A stretch of DNA of 64,000 nt from an uncultured Victivallales bacterium. Lineage in GTDB: Bacteria > Verrucomicrobiota > Lentisphaeria > Victivallales > UBA1829. The notes beneath the pieces are model-generated. The model had not been told where the DNA came from and did not search any database. It worked only from the letters and a program-made list of their open reading frames with translations. Where the stretch lies: positions 9,968 through 73,967 of the forward strand of contig CAKUDG010000016.1 of the NCBI GenBank assembly GCA_934644965.1. The letters are read 5' to 3'. This document shows, piece after piece, positions 33,417 through 42,510 of the stretch (positions are counted from its first letter, which is position 1; each line of letters begins with the position of its first letter). The position numbers were made by a program, and so were the translations under genes.

Positions 33417-35450
33417 ATGAAGATCTACGGAATTTCTCTTGCGGCGGGATACGGCAAACGCCTTCTCCCTCTGACAGCTCATATACCGAAACCTCTGCTG
33501 CCCTTCTGCGGCAAATCCATTATTGACCTTACGCTGGAAAGACTGCTCTTTTCCGGAGGAGCGGAACTCTGCGTGGTCAACACCCATCATCTCGGGTCCC
33601 GGCTGGAGGAGCATCTTTCCGCTCTTCCGTATGCGGGGAGGCTCCGGATTTTCCCGGAAAAGGAGATCCTCGGGACAGGGGGGCCGTTTGTTCATGCGAA
33701 AAGTCTGCTCAGAGAGGCGGATCTGATTCTGCTTCAGAATGCCGACGTTGTCTGCGATTTTGATGTATCCGCCCTCATAGCTCAGCATGTGGCTGAATCC
33801 AATATTGCGACCATGGCATTGATTGACGGACCGGAAAACCGTGTCCTCTGCGCGGGGGGAAAAGTGTATGACATTCTCGGGAAGCTGTCGCTTTCCCCTC
33901 CGGAGGCATTGTCCTCCTCGGCGCGTCTTCTCACCTACGGCTGCGTGGCGGCTTTTTCCCCTGAAATTTTCGACTATCTCCCGGAGGAACCCATTTTCTG
34001 CAGTCTCATCGACGGTATTCTGAATGCCCTGAAAGCCAATCCCGGCCGGATCGGCGCCTATCTTCCGCCCCGGCCGTTTGAGTGGACGGACATCGGATCC
34101 TTTGGACAATATTTTGAAATACACCGCAGGGCGCTGGAAAAGGATCCGTTCCGCTTCGGGAAGGACTGCCGGATTGGGGAGAATGTCCGGATGTCGGGAT
34201 TTGTGTCCGCAGGGGATGGCTGCGAAATCGGAGATGGAGCCGTCCTGTCCGACTGCATTCTGCTTCCGGGGACCGGCATCCGCCCCGGGGCGAAACACGT
34301 CCGTGAAGTCATCGGCCCGGGCTTTTCCGTTCACCGCGACTACCGGGAAATCAGCGCACTGGACATGGTTTCGGGATTTCTTCCGGATCTTCAGGTTGCG
34401 TCCTTTGCGGAACAGGGGTCGAGCCGCCGTTTCTACCGTCTCCGAAAAACATCGGCGCCGGAAGAGAGCAGGGTGCTGATGCTGTCCTCGGCGGAAGACG
34501 CGGATTTCCAGCGTTTTATTGACATCGGGCTCTTTTTCTCCGAACACGGTCTTTCCCAGACTCCACGGATCCATTGCTTCGACTCTGCCCGTTTCGCGGT
34601 CCTGATGGAGGACCTCGGCGATGACACCCTCCACAGTCTCGCCACCCGGCATGCGGACAAATCTTCCCGTCTGGAAGATCTCTACCGGCATGTCATTGAT
34701 GCTTCCGCCGACTTCCAGATCAGGGGAAACACCCTGGTCCAGGAACACTCCTTCCCCCTGCGCCGTTTCGACTATGCCTATCTCCGCTGGGAGTCAGACT
34801 ACTTCCTGAAGTTTTTTCTGGAAGCCCTCTGCGGAATCCGGCTGACGGAAGCCGACCGCGCTGCTCTGAAAAAGGAATTCCACACCATTGCGGCGGAGGC
34901 GGAGTCCATGCCGCATCTGCTGATGCACCGGGATTTTCAGTCCCAGAACATTCTGTTTCATCAGGGGCAGGTTCGCTTTGTGGACTATCAGGGCGCACGG
35001 ATCGGTCCGTACGCCTATGACATCATGTCGCTGCTGAAAGACCCCTATTTTATTTTGGAGGACGCTCTCAGGAGCCGTCTGGAACAGTATCATCGGCAGG
35101 CGTTGGAGCTTCTCGGGATGCGGATCGGCCTGGAACAGTACAGAAAGGACTGCACGGTTGTGGCGCTGCAGAGAAACATGCAGTGTCTCGGAGCTTACGG
35201 ATTTCTCTCCCTGGTCCGGAAGAAGAGGAGATATCTGTCCTATGTGGAGCCGTGTCTGCGCTATCTGCGTGACAGTCTGCGTTCTGCGGAGGCGTTTTCC
35301 GGGGAATGGAATCTGAGTCTGCTGTCCGAACTGGCGGCGAAGGCGGAGTCCTCCTTTTCCTGCATGACGGCATCCTCCCTCCCGGAGGGGGGCGGGCGGC
35401 TGCCCGACGCCGGCGCAGGGAACGGCAGTCCTGGAAAGAGGAGATTCTGA
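33417..35450 (+). CDS. Fused sugar-1-phosphate nucleotidyltransferase and sugar kinase (MurU-AmgK-like)
   Basis: A 677-residue two-enzyme protein. Residues 1-230 are a nucleotidyltransferase: LAAGYGKRLLPLTAHIPKPLLPFCGKSII, LLQNADVVCDFD with metal-binding Asp, and FEWTDIGSFGQYFEIH. A short left-handed beta-helix-like segment follows (about 250-290). Residues about 330-650 are an aminoglycoside-phosphotransferase-like kinase: LMEDLGDDTLHSL (about 400), LMHRDFQSQNILF with the catalytic Asp (about 503), VDYQGARIGPYAYDIMSLL. In pseudomonads the separate AmgK and MurU turn recycled MurNAc into UDP-MurNAc; here one chain could do both. The last 30 residues are Gly/Ser-rich. The FHA kinase follows after three bases. 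Confidence 0.85.
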   Translation: MKIYGISLAAGYGKRLLPLTAHIPKPLLPFCGKSIIDLTLERLLFSGGAELCVVNTHHLGSRLEEHLSALPYAGRLRIFPEKEILGTGGPFVHAKSLLREADLILLQNADVVCDFDVSALIAQHVAESNIATMALIDGPENRVLCAGGKVYDILGKLSLSPPEALSSSARLLTYGCVAAFSPEIFDYLPEEPIFCSLIDGILNALKANPGRIGAYLPPRPFEWTDIGSFGQYFEIHRRALEKDPFRFGKDCRIGENVRMSGFVSAGDGCEIGDGAVLSDCILLPGTGIRPGAKHVREVIGPGFSVHRDYREISALDMVSGFLPDLQVASFAEQGSSRRFYRLRKTSAPEESRVLMLSSAEDADFQRFIDIGLFFSEHGLSQTPRIHCFDSARFAVLMEDLGDDTLHSLATRHADKSSRLEDLYRHVIDASADFQIRGNTLVQEHSFPLRRFDYAYLRWESDYFLKFFLEALCGIRLTEADRAALKKEFHTIAAEAESMPHLLMHRDFQSQNILFHQGQVRFVDYQGARIGPYAYDIMSLLKDPYFILEDALRSRLEQYHRQALELLGMRIGLEQYRKDCTVVALQRNMQCLGAYGFLSLVRKKRRYLSYVEPCLRYLRDSLRSAEAFSGEWNLSLLSELAAKAESSFSCMTASSLPEGGGRLPDAGAGNGSPGKRRF

Positions 35451-35453
35451 CAG

Positions 35454-36977
35454 ATGCCTGCAAAAATCCTCCTCACCATGATCGGAGGCCCCATTCAGGG
35501 AACCCGCTACCGCTTCGATGAGCGCATGCTCTGCCTGATCGGCCGGGCGGGGAGCTGTACGCTCCAGCTGACCGGAGAAGCCGGGGAAGGGGTTTCCCGT
35601 CATCACTGCCTGCTGGATCTGCAGCCGCCTTCGGCCTTCATCCGGGATCTCGCCAGCCGGAACGGCACGCTTCTGAACGGCGTCAACATCGGGAAAACCG
35701 AACGCAATCAGGACAACAGTACACTGGAGACCCACTCCCTTGCTTCCGGAGACGTTTTCCAGATAGGGAGGAATGTCTTCCGGATCGAACTGTTTCCCGC
35801 CCTGAAATGCCGTATCTGCCACAAGGTTCTGCCGGATGGAGAAGCGGAAGTGCAAGCGGGGAAAGAGGATCCCGAAGGTCTCCTTTGTCCGCAATGCCGT
35901 GCGGCAGGGCTGAAAACTCCTGTTTCTGCCGCCGCGGAAACACTTCGGATCCGGAACTGCCGTATCTGCGGAGTGGAGTTCACGACGCTCAGGAATACCG
36001 GGGAAAGCCTCTGTCAGGACTGCCGGAAACGCGTTCCCGACGCCTTTTCCACATGGAAGATGCCGGAAAACGCGGAAGCACCGGATACGCTGCTGCATAT
36101 TCCCGGATACAAGGTGCTCCGCCAGATCGGACGCGGAGGGATGGGAGCGGTATATCTGGCGCAGTCTCGCGAGACGCTGGAAAAAGTGGCTGTCAAAGTC
36201 CTTCTTCCTGACGTTGCCGTTCACGAGAGCTGCCGCGACGATTTCATCCGCGAGGCCGAAAACCTGAAACAGCTCAGGCATCCCAATATCATTGAACTCA
36301 AACAGTGCAGCAGCAGCGGAGGCGCCCTGTACCTGGTTCTGGAATATTGTTCCGGCGGCACGCTGCGGGAATATCTGAATCGGCAGGGGAAGGTTTTCAA
36401 TCTGCCTATGGCGCTGAATCTGCTGTACCAGATTCTGGATGCGCTCGACTATGCGCACCATACGCGTCTGACCCAGTTCTCCATGATGGACGTCGAACCC
36501 ATGGAAGTTTCCGGACTCGTCCACCGTGACATCAAACCGGAAAACATCTTCATCTGGGAAGGCTACGGCGGCATCTCCGCGAAAATCGCCGATTTCGGCA
36601 TTTCCAAAGCCTACGATCTTGCCGGAATCAGCGGCTGGACGCGTACAGGAGACTTTTCCGGCACGCTCGGCTTCATCCCGAAACAGCAGTTCCTGAATTT
36701 TAAATACGTCAAACCCGAAGTCGACGTCTGGGCCGCCGCGGCCACGTTCTTCTACATGCTGACGGGAAAGCCTCCGCGCAGATTCTCTCCCAAAGAGGAT
36801 ATTGCCAAACTTTTTGAAGAACACCCGATTCCCGTCCGGGCGCTGAATCCGGATATTCCTCTTCCCATTGCCCAGACCCTTCACGCCGCCCTTGAAGACC
36901 GCAGGGAACTCAAGTTCAAAAGTGCCGCCGCCCTGAAATTCGCCATGCAGGATGCCGCAAAGAAAGCGTCTCTCTGA
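35454..36977 (+). CDS. FHA-domain Ser/Thr protein kinase with zinc ribbons
   Basis: A 507-residue soluble kinase. Residues 1-105 are an FHA domain (IGRAGSCTLQL, GVSRHHCLLDL, RDLASRNGTLLNG) that binds phosphothreonine. Two CxxC-CxxC zinc-ribbon segments follow (CRICHKVL with LCPQCRAAG, and CRICGVEF with LCQDCRKR). The kinase starts near 215: IGRGGMGAVYLAQ, VAVKVLLP, HRDIKPENIF (about 356), DFGISKAYD (about 379). A 15-residue insertion precedes HRD and the APE motif is replaced (GFIPKQQF). It has no membrane segment. Three bases separate it from the MurU-AmgK gene, hinting at control of peptidoglycan recycling by phosphorylation. Confidence 0.92.
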   Translation: MPAKILLTMIGGPIQGTRYRFDERMLCLIGRAGSCTLQLTGEAGEGVSRHHCLLDLQPPSAFIRDLASRNGTLLNGVNIGKTERNQDNSTLETHSLASGDVFQIGRNVFRIELFPALKCRICHKVLPDGEAEVQAGKEDPEGLLCPQCRAAGLKTPVSAAAETLRIRNCRICGVEFTTLRNTGESLCQDCRKRVPDAFSTWKMPENAEAPDTLLHIPGYKVLRQIGRGGMGAVYLAQSRETLEKVAVKVLLPDVAVHESCRDDFIREAENLKQLRHPNIIELKQCSSSGGALYLVLEYCSGGTLREYLNRQGKVFNLPMALNLLYQILDALDYAHHTRLTQFSMMDVEPMEVSGLVHRDIKPENIFIWEGYGGISAKIADFGISKAYDLAGISGWTRTGDFSGTLGFIPKQQFLNFKYVKPEVDVWAAAATFFYMLTGKPPRRFSPKEDIAKLFEEHPIPVRALNPDIPLPIAQTLHAALEDRRELKFKSAAALKFAMQDAAKKASL

Positions 36978-37055
36978 CACATGGAAACACGGCAGAACGG
37001 GAACTCGAAAACTTATTTTACTTAAGAACAACAGAGAAAGGACCCTCCCCCGCCG

Positions 37056-38003
37056 ATGAATATCAATCCTTTTCCCGACACCGTCCGGAAAATTGCCGTG
37101 CTGTCTCCCGCCGGGATTCCCCCACGCGGGAATCTGGAGGAATCCATGACCCTCATCCGCTCCTGGGGAATCGAAGTGCTGCCGGGACAGGACCTCTTCA
37201 CCCGCGGGGAGGAGGAGTACTTCGCTGCCGACCGGGAAGCGCGCGCAGAAGACATGAACCGGATGATCTCGGATCCGGAGGTGGATCTGATTCTCTGCTC
37301 AAGAGGAGGATACGGATCGGCGCAGATCCTGCCGCTGCTGGACTGGGACACGCTCCGGGAAAGGCGTCTGCCAGTACTGGGATTCAGCGACATCACAGCA
37401 CTGCATCTGGGGATGCTGGCCTCCGGAGCCGGCATCCCCGTTGCCTGCCAGATGGGGGCGAGGCTGCGGGAAAGCTCCGCCGACAGCTTTACCATGAACT
37501 CCATGCGCCTGGCTCTGGGGCAGGCTCTTTTCCTGAGGGAGCGCGGCGGGACTCTTCCCGCCGGCGGAAAAGAGGACGTATCACTGCTCCCTTCTTCCCT
37601 GCGCCGGACAACTGTCATGACTCCCTGCGTACGGGGAAATGCCGAAGGCTGGATTCTTCCGGCCAATCTCTCGATTCTGGCCTCCCTCTGCGGAACGCCC
37701 TGGCTTCCCTCTTTCCGCAATGCGGTGCTGCTGCTGGAAGACATCGGGGAAAAAACCAGGATCCTCGACAGGCACCTGACCCAGCTCCTGCTTTCGGGAA
37801 TTCTTTCGGAGGTCTCCGCTTTGATTTTCGGAGACTACAGAAACTGCGGAACAGGCGAAGAACTCGAACGGATTATCCGGAGGACGGCGTCCCGGATTTC
37901 TGTTCCCGTCTACAGCGGCGTTCCCTTCGGTCATTCGCTCCCGAGTCTTTCCTTTCTCTGCGGTGCCCGCGTCCGGATAGAGGACGATGTCCTCTGCTTC
38001 TGA
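37056..38003 (+). CDS. LD-carboxypeptidase (peptidase family S66)
   Basis: A 315-residue S66 peptidase. IAVLSPAGIP at the N-terminus, CSRGGYGSAQILPLLDW, and GFSDITALHLGMLA with the nucleophile Ser are typical. LLLEDIGEKTRILDRHLTQLL carries the catalytic Glu and VPFGHSLPSLSF the His. The family removes the terminal D-Ala from murein tetrapeptides during recycling, or cleaves microcin-like peptides. No signal peptide, consistent with cytoplasmic recycling next to the MurU-AmgK-like gene two genes upstream. GGAG-like purines precede ATG 37056. Confidence 0.92.
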   Translation: MNINPFPDTVRKIAVLSPAGIPPRGNLEESMTLIRSWGIEVLPGQDLFTRGEEEYFAADREARAEDMNRMISDPEVDLILCSRGGYGSAQILPLLDWDTLRERRLPVLGFSDITALHLGMLASGAGIPVACQMGARLRESSADSFTMNSMRLALGQALFLRERGGTLPAGGKEDVSLLPSSLRRTTVMTPCVRGNAEGWILPANLSILASLCGTPWLPSFRNAVLLLEDIGEKTRILDRHLTQLLLSGILSEVSALIFGDYRNCGTGEELERIIRRTASRISVPVYSGVPFGHSLPSLSFLCGARVRIEDDVLCF

Positions 38004-38236
38004 ACAACTTTTGTCAGAAAACCATATGCAGCGCTCTATTGCGCTTTTTTGTGTTCTTTCCCCGCTTTCCCAGATGGGAATGCGGGGAAAGGTGGAGGTG
38101 AAGAAGGTAAAAAGGGAAAGAGAACAAGAGCGGAGATTCCGGATTTTTTTCTTTTGAAGGGAGTTGAAATTCCTGAATTTCATATTCTATTTGCTCCGGA
38201 GTCAAAAATCTATTCAAAAGGTTCGGATTTCATTTT

Positions 38237-38665
38237 ATGGATACAAAAATATTCGGAGTGGTTGTCAGGGTCCGCAACCTGGAACTTTGCAGAGCGTTTT
38301 ACAGGGACGTCCTTGATTTGGGGACGCCTCTGCTGGACAGCAATTTCTGGGTGGAATTCCGTCTGGGCTCGTCGCGTCTCTGCCTGGAAAAAATCGAGTG
38401 GGAGGACGAGTCCGCTCCCAAAGAAGATCAGGGAGGGGAATCTTCTTCTTCCTCCTCCGGCATTTCCTGGATTCTCATGGTGAAGGATCTGGAGGATTTC
38501 GCCAACCGGATCGCCGCCTATGGATATGCCGCGGAATCGAAGGCGTGCGACAGTTTCGGCTTTTCACTGCTCCGCTTCCGGGATCCGGAAGGCAATCCGT
38601 TTCTTGTATCCGCGGAAAGAACACCCAATGCCGGTCGGGAAACCGGGAAAGGAACTGGTTTATGA
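38237..38665 (+). CDS. VOC-superfamily (glyoxalase/bleomycin resistance fold) protein
   Basis: A 142-residue protein with the paired beta-alpha-beta-beta-beta modules of the VOC fold: VVVRVRNLELCRAFYRDVLDLGTPLLDSNFWVEFRLG, then ISWILMVKDLEDFANRIAAYGY and FRDPEGNPFLVS. A Ser/Glu-rich loop separates the modules. The metal ligands cannot be assigned with confidence. Its stop overlaps the ATG of the following secreted protein by four bases. Substrate unknown. Confidence 0.85.
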   Translation: MDTKIFGVVVRVRNLELCRAFYRDVLDLGTPLLDSNFWVEFRLGSSRLCLEKIEWEDESAPKEDQGGESSSSSSGISWILMVKDLEDFANRIAAYGYAAESKACDSFGFSLLRFRDPEGNPFLVSAERTPNAGRETGKGTGL

Positions 38666-39855
38666 AGACAAGCTTTACTGTTGTTGTCCGGAGAGCACGC
38701 ATTTCCGTTTTTGCGGCGTTCTGCCTTATCTTTTCCAGCATGATGATGTTTCCGCTCCTTGCAGCAGCGGGGCAGTCCCGTCAGATTCTGTCCAATGTGC
38801 CGGGGGATTCGGGGTCACTGCTTGTAGTTGACTACGGAAAGCTGAAAGAGTCCCGATTCTTTGAACAGATCCGCGCCTCCATGCCGGAGGAAACGAAGAA
38901 GGTGCTGGAACAGTATGTGGAAAAACTCCAGAATGCAGGGATTTCCGTCAATCCCGGCAGAATCATTCTTTTTGCCGAGGATCTGTTGTCCGATACGACG
39001 GGCGGAGGCGTCCTTCTGGAATCTTCCGTAACCGCCGGACAGATTGAAAAATTCCTGAGGGACAATCATCTTATCGGCGAACCTTCCGCTTCCTTTCAGG
39101 TCCTTTCCGTGGAAGGCAGGAAGACCTTTGTCCTGAATCCGGCTGCATTGAAGAACGGTCTGAATACGGGCGCTGTGCTTCCCCCTGCTTCTCCGGACAG
39201 CCTGTCCATCACACCCATGGAGAACGGACAGATCCTTCTGACGGACAAAGCTCATCTTCCCGCGATTCTCCAGTCCCCGAAAGGCAGCCCCGGTAAACTG
39301 GGGGAGGCGCTGGGCATTCTGGATATGGATTCCATGATCTACGGGGTGATTGTTTCAGAAAAGCTGGCGGTCTATGGGAGGAAACTGGATCCCGGAATGG
39401 CGGGAGGCGGCAGCGGCGGGACAGCTTCTTCCAATGGCGCTTCCCTTGCGGGAGGAATCAAAGCACTTTTCTTCTGGGGGAATCTTACGGGGGAGGATCT
39501 CTCGGGATTTGAAGGAAACCTGGTCTTTGTCGCAGGAGACAGCGAAACCGCCGCCCGTTCCGTTGCAATGCTTCAGCAGAGTTTCCTCATTCTCATGATG
39601 GCTCTTGGGCAGGATCCGGAAAGTCAGGAACTCTCCACTCAGCTTTTATCGGCGGTCAGCATTTTCGGGAAAGAAAACCTCATTCAGATCCGGGTGAACT
39701 TTCCGGAGGAACTCCTGAAAAAGATTGCCCGGCTTGCGGAAAGTGTTCTGCCGCAGAATTTCGTGGGAGATGTCATGGAGCCTCTTTCTGCACCTCTGCC
39801 TTCTTCAACTGCTCCGATCAAAGCGGTGACTCCTGCAGGAGAAGGAGGAAAATAA
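38662..39855 (+). CDS. Secreted hypothetical protein
   Basis: A 397-residue protein with a cleavable signal (RRARISVFAAFCLIFSSMMMFPLLAAAGQSRQ, cleavage likely near AAAG). The mature chain begins ILSNVPGDSGSLLVVDYGKL and alternates hydrophobic strands with Gly/Ser-rich loops (GMAGGGSGGTASSNG). This resembles the DUF3352-like family of secreted proteins in PVC bacteria, but I cannot confirm it. ATG 38662 has AAAGGA upstream and forms an ATGA overlap with the VOC gene. A terminator-like hairpin lies 40 bp after the stop. Confidence 0.75.
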   Translation: MKTSFTVVVRRARISVFAAFCLIFSSMMMFPLLAAAGQSRQILSNVPGDSGSLLVVDYGKLKESRFFEQIRASMPEETKKVLEQYVEKLQNAGISVNPGRIILFAEDLLSDTTGGGVLLESSVTAGQIEKFLRDNHLIGEPSASFQVLSVEGRKTFVLNPAALKNGLNTGAVLPPASPDSLSITPMENGQILLTDKAHLPAILQSPKGSPGKLGEALGILDMDSMIYGVIVSEKLAVYGRKLDPGMAGGGSGGTASSNGASLAGGIKALFFWGNLTGEDLSGFEGNLVFVAGDSETAARSVAMLQQSFLILMMALGQDPESQELSTQLLSAVSIFGKENLIQIRVNFPEELLKKIARLAESVLPQNFVGDVMEPLSAPLPSSTAPIKAVTPAGEGGK

Positions 39856-39895
39856 GTTTCCGCGGCGGGAAAGGAAAGAAGGGAGACACAGGAAA

Positions 39896-39932
39896 GAAGG
39901 AAGGCGGGAAGTCTTCCGCGCCTTCTTCTTTT
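39896..39932 (+). terminator. Likely intrinsic terminator after the secreted protein gene
   Basis: A hairpin with arms GAAGGAAGGCGGGA and TCCGCGCCTTCTTC (two bulges, AGTCT loop) is followed by TTTTCCCCC. It faces the plus strand. The rest of 39856-40127 shows no gene. Confidence 0.55.
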
Positions 39933-40127
39933 CCCCCAGCTTCCCCCAACTTCTCATTTTCCGTTTCCGACGCGAGGAAGGCGGGATGCGGGGAGAGGAA
40001 GGGTGACGACACCTCTTGATGAAATTACAGAGGCGGAACTTCTTCCTTTCTTTCTTTTATGCCGCCTTCCGATGAAGGAAGAACCCCGGCGTCGTATGAT
40101 TTCAGTTCATCCACATGCTGTTCCGGT

Positions 40128-42368
40128 TCATTCACGTTCCGGCAGCAGTTTCCAGATCCGGGACTCCCGCGCCTTCAAGACGAGATCTCCGGCTTTTCTG
40201 CCGTTGACAAAGACCGTCGTGGAGTGCTTGCGATCCAGCTCGTTTTCGATGCGGATCTCGCCCTTTTGCCAGTCGGCGGAAAGAATTCTGACGCAGTCCA
40301 GCCCGAAGGCATGGCGGAGATGCGTGTTGACGGCGACTCCCCCGAATTCCCGCAGGATGCGCCCCAGATACAAATAGAGATCGATGAAGAGGGAATAACT
40401 GTTTTCGGCGTGACTGTGTTTGTAAAGACCGGATTCATCGTCCATCTGGGGATTGTTTTCAAAGATGCTGTACAGGATTTCGTTGCGGTGGGGGTTGCCT
40501 TCGAGACTTTTTTCATCGCGGAACACCATGGTCTGTCGGAAGGCGGCGATTCCGCGTTCGGCATACACGGCTTTGCCAGTGGCCCTGTAAAGACGCATCA
40601 GCAGATAGCCCACCCAGGCGACGGATTGATTTCCCGTTGCCGTGCACTGGGTCCGGGCGTAGTCCGGCCAGGGATAGTAGCTTGTGGCCATCATTCCCCG
40701 CGATTTCCAGTGAACGGAATCATAAAAGGATCCGGGAAGATTCGGCACGTTGTAGCCCATCTGCATGATGTTCCCGAACAGCTGGACCTTTTCCGCCGCT
40801 TCCAGCCAGCGGGAATCTTTCTCCTGATCATAAAGATCCAGAAATGCCCGGAGCATAGTTCGGTAGCCGTCCACGTCCCAGAAGTCCGGGTAGTCGGTTT
40901 CACATCCGCCCATGGAAAAGAGGCCCTGCTCCTCCAGATCCAGGAGACAGCGCCCGGCGGTTTTGAGATAGGCGTTGCGCAGACGTTCATCCCCGGTGGC
41001 CTGATACAGTCTGATCAGCGCCGGGATCCATGCCTGCGTTTCGGAATACTGGCTGATCCAGCCGGGCTTTTCCTTCGGGCTCAGATCGGAATGATACAGG
41101 CGCCGGAAATGACCGTCCGGCTGCTGGAGCTTCAGGACGTCTTCCAGAATGTCGAACGGATAAGGAGTTTTGAACAGGGTTGCGTCCTGAAAATAGAGAT
41201 CCATGGCGTCGCAGATCATTTCCGGGAGCGCCAGACTGTCCAGCGCATCGGGTTCAAAGGGAGCGCCCCAGCCCGTTTTCTCGCAGAAGGGGATGATGTC
41301 TTTCATGAAGCTTCCCGTATGGAAGGGATAGGTCAGTCTGGAACTGCCGGCGAAATGATGGTACAGATAGAAATGAATCAGTCTTTCCGCACGGTCGCGG
41401 TCTTCTTGGTTTCCTGTCAGCCGATGGCGCCGGTAGAATTCCCCCGCCTTCAGGAGGTCGTATTCCAGCCAGGAACAGCCGAACTGGTCTTCGGGACGGA
41501 ATCCGGTGTTGAACTGTCCGAAAAAGTCGGAGAAGTAATGCGCGGCGTAATGATCGGCCTCCTTCTCGCCCCGGAGTTCCGAACGTTTCCAGATCGTGGT
41601 GACTTTGGTCGAAAAATCCTCCATATCGGTCTGCGGCGTGTGAACCGGTGAGGGATCAAGACGCCAGAGCACATTCGAGAGATGTCCCGCATGTTCCTCT
41701 CCCCCTTTGCCGAAAAACCAGAAGAAACGCAGATCAAGCGGTCCGTCCACTGCCTCGCGCAGGCGGAACACATGCGCCAGATCCGTATCCTCCCGTTCCG
41801 TTTCGGAAATCCGGTCGAGATCCGTTTCAAAGTACGCCTCCCCGAAATAGAGATGTCCGGAGCAGGTGAAGAAAATCCGGTTGTTTGCCGCCCTCGCCAG
41901 ATAATCGCTCCAGTCCTTCTGAAACGGATAGGCGCCCTGATTCATTTTGCGCGAAATCCATTTGTAGGAGACGTAGGTGAAGTCTGCAACAGGGCCTTCG
42001 TTGAAATAGCGGGTGCGGAACTGTGCATCGCCGCCGTGACGGTAATGAATGTCGCGGACGAAATAGAGTTCGTTTTCCTCCGCGTCAAAGGCCGGATGAA
42101 TCCTTTCCCCGCCCGAATCCCGGACGATCTGAATCCCCCCGCCGCTCCTGTGGACGGCGGAAACATTCCCGAGATCCGCTTCCGCCTTCCTGCGCCATAA
42201 ACCGCGTTCCAGAACATACCCCTGAAGACGATTCCCCGTGACGATGAGCGCTTTCTCCCCTTCGACAATCCCCGCCTGATATTCAGGCAGCTCCTCCAGA
42301 CGAAGGGTTCTTGCCTCCCTGGCATAGTTCAGAATCTTTTCCTGGCGCGCTGCAATCTGTTCATTCAT
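40128..42368 (-). CDS. Six-hairpin (alpha/alpha)6-barrel glycan-active protein, unassigned family
   Basis: A 746-residue protein without a signal peptide. The C-terminal two thirds show the repeating helical pattern of alpha/alpha toroids: LPEMICDAMDLYFQDATLF, SQYSETQAWIPALIRLYQATGDERLRNAYLKTAGRCLLDLE, VGYLLMRLYRATGKAVYAERGIAAFRQTM. The N-terminal third is beta-rich and contains VLWRLDPSPVHTPQTD. The fold is common to glycoside hydrolases and polysaccharide lyases (for example GH88, GH105, GH127 groups); I cannot name the family. GGAGGG precedes ATG 42368. It ends the minus-strand glycan unit, about 140 bp after the DUF4838 gene. Confidence 0.7.
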   Translation of the reverse strand: MNEQIAARQEKILNYAREARTLRLEELPEYQAGIVEGEKALIVTGNRLQGYVLERGLWRRKAEADLGNVSAVHRSGGGIQIVRDSGGERIHPAFDAEENELYFVRDIHYRHGGDAQFRTRYFNEGPVADFTYVSYKWISRKMNQGAYPFQKDWSDYLARAANNRIFFTCSGHLYFGEAYFETDLDRISETEREDTDLAHVFRLREAVDGPLDLRFFWFFGKGGEEHAGHLSNVLWRLDPSPVHTPQTDMEDFSTKVTTIWKRSELRGEKEADHYAAHYFSDFFGQFNTGFRPEDQFGCSWLEYDLLKAGEFYRRHRLTGNQEDRDRAERLIHFYLYHHFAGSSRLTYPFHTGSFMKDIIPFCEKTGWGAPFEPDALDSLALPEMICDAMDLYFQDATLFKTPYPFDILEDVLKLQQPDGHFRRLYHSDLSPKEKPGWISQYSETQAWIPALIRLYQATGDERLRNAYLKTAGRCLLDLEEQGLFSMGGCETDYPDFWDVDGYRTMLRAFLDLYDQEKDSRWLEAAEKVQLFGNIMQMGYNVPNLPGSFYDSVHWKSRGMMATSYYPWPDYARTQCTATGNQSVAWVGYLLMRLYRATGKAVYAERGIAAFRQTMVFRDEKSLEGNPHRNEILYSIFENNPQMDDESGLYKHSHAENSYSLFIDLYLYLGRILREFGGVAVNTHLRHAFGLDCVRILSADWQKGEIRIENELDRKHSTTVFVNGRKAGDLVLKARESRIWKLLPERE

Positions 42369-42510
42369 GATTTCCCTCCCGGGTGCATTTCTCAGAGAGA
42401 TGTCTTTCTCGGGTTTCCGCCGCCATCCTGTTTCCTCCTTTCTTCTCCTCCGCAGGGGGTCCGAGGGGAAAAAAGGAGGGAGCGGGGAGGTGGAGAATTC
42501 CTTTGCGGGC

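Noticed and set aside
34794..37031. 745-codon open frame on the minus strand
   Set aside because: Antisense to the MurU-AmgK fusion and the FHA kinase, both with clear motifs; no recognisable domain in the antisense frame.
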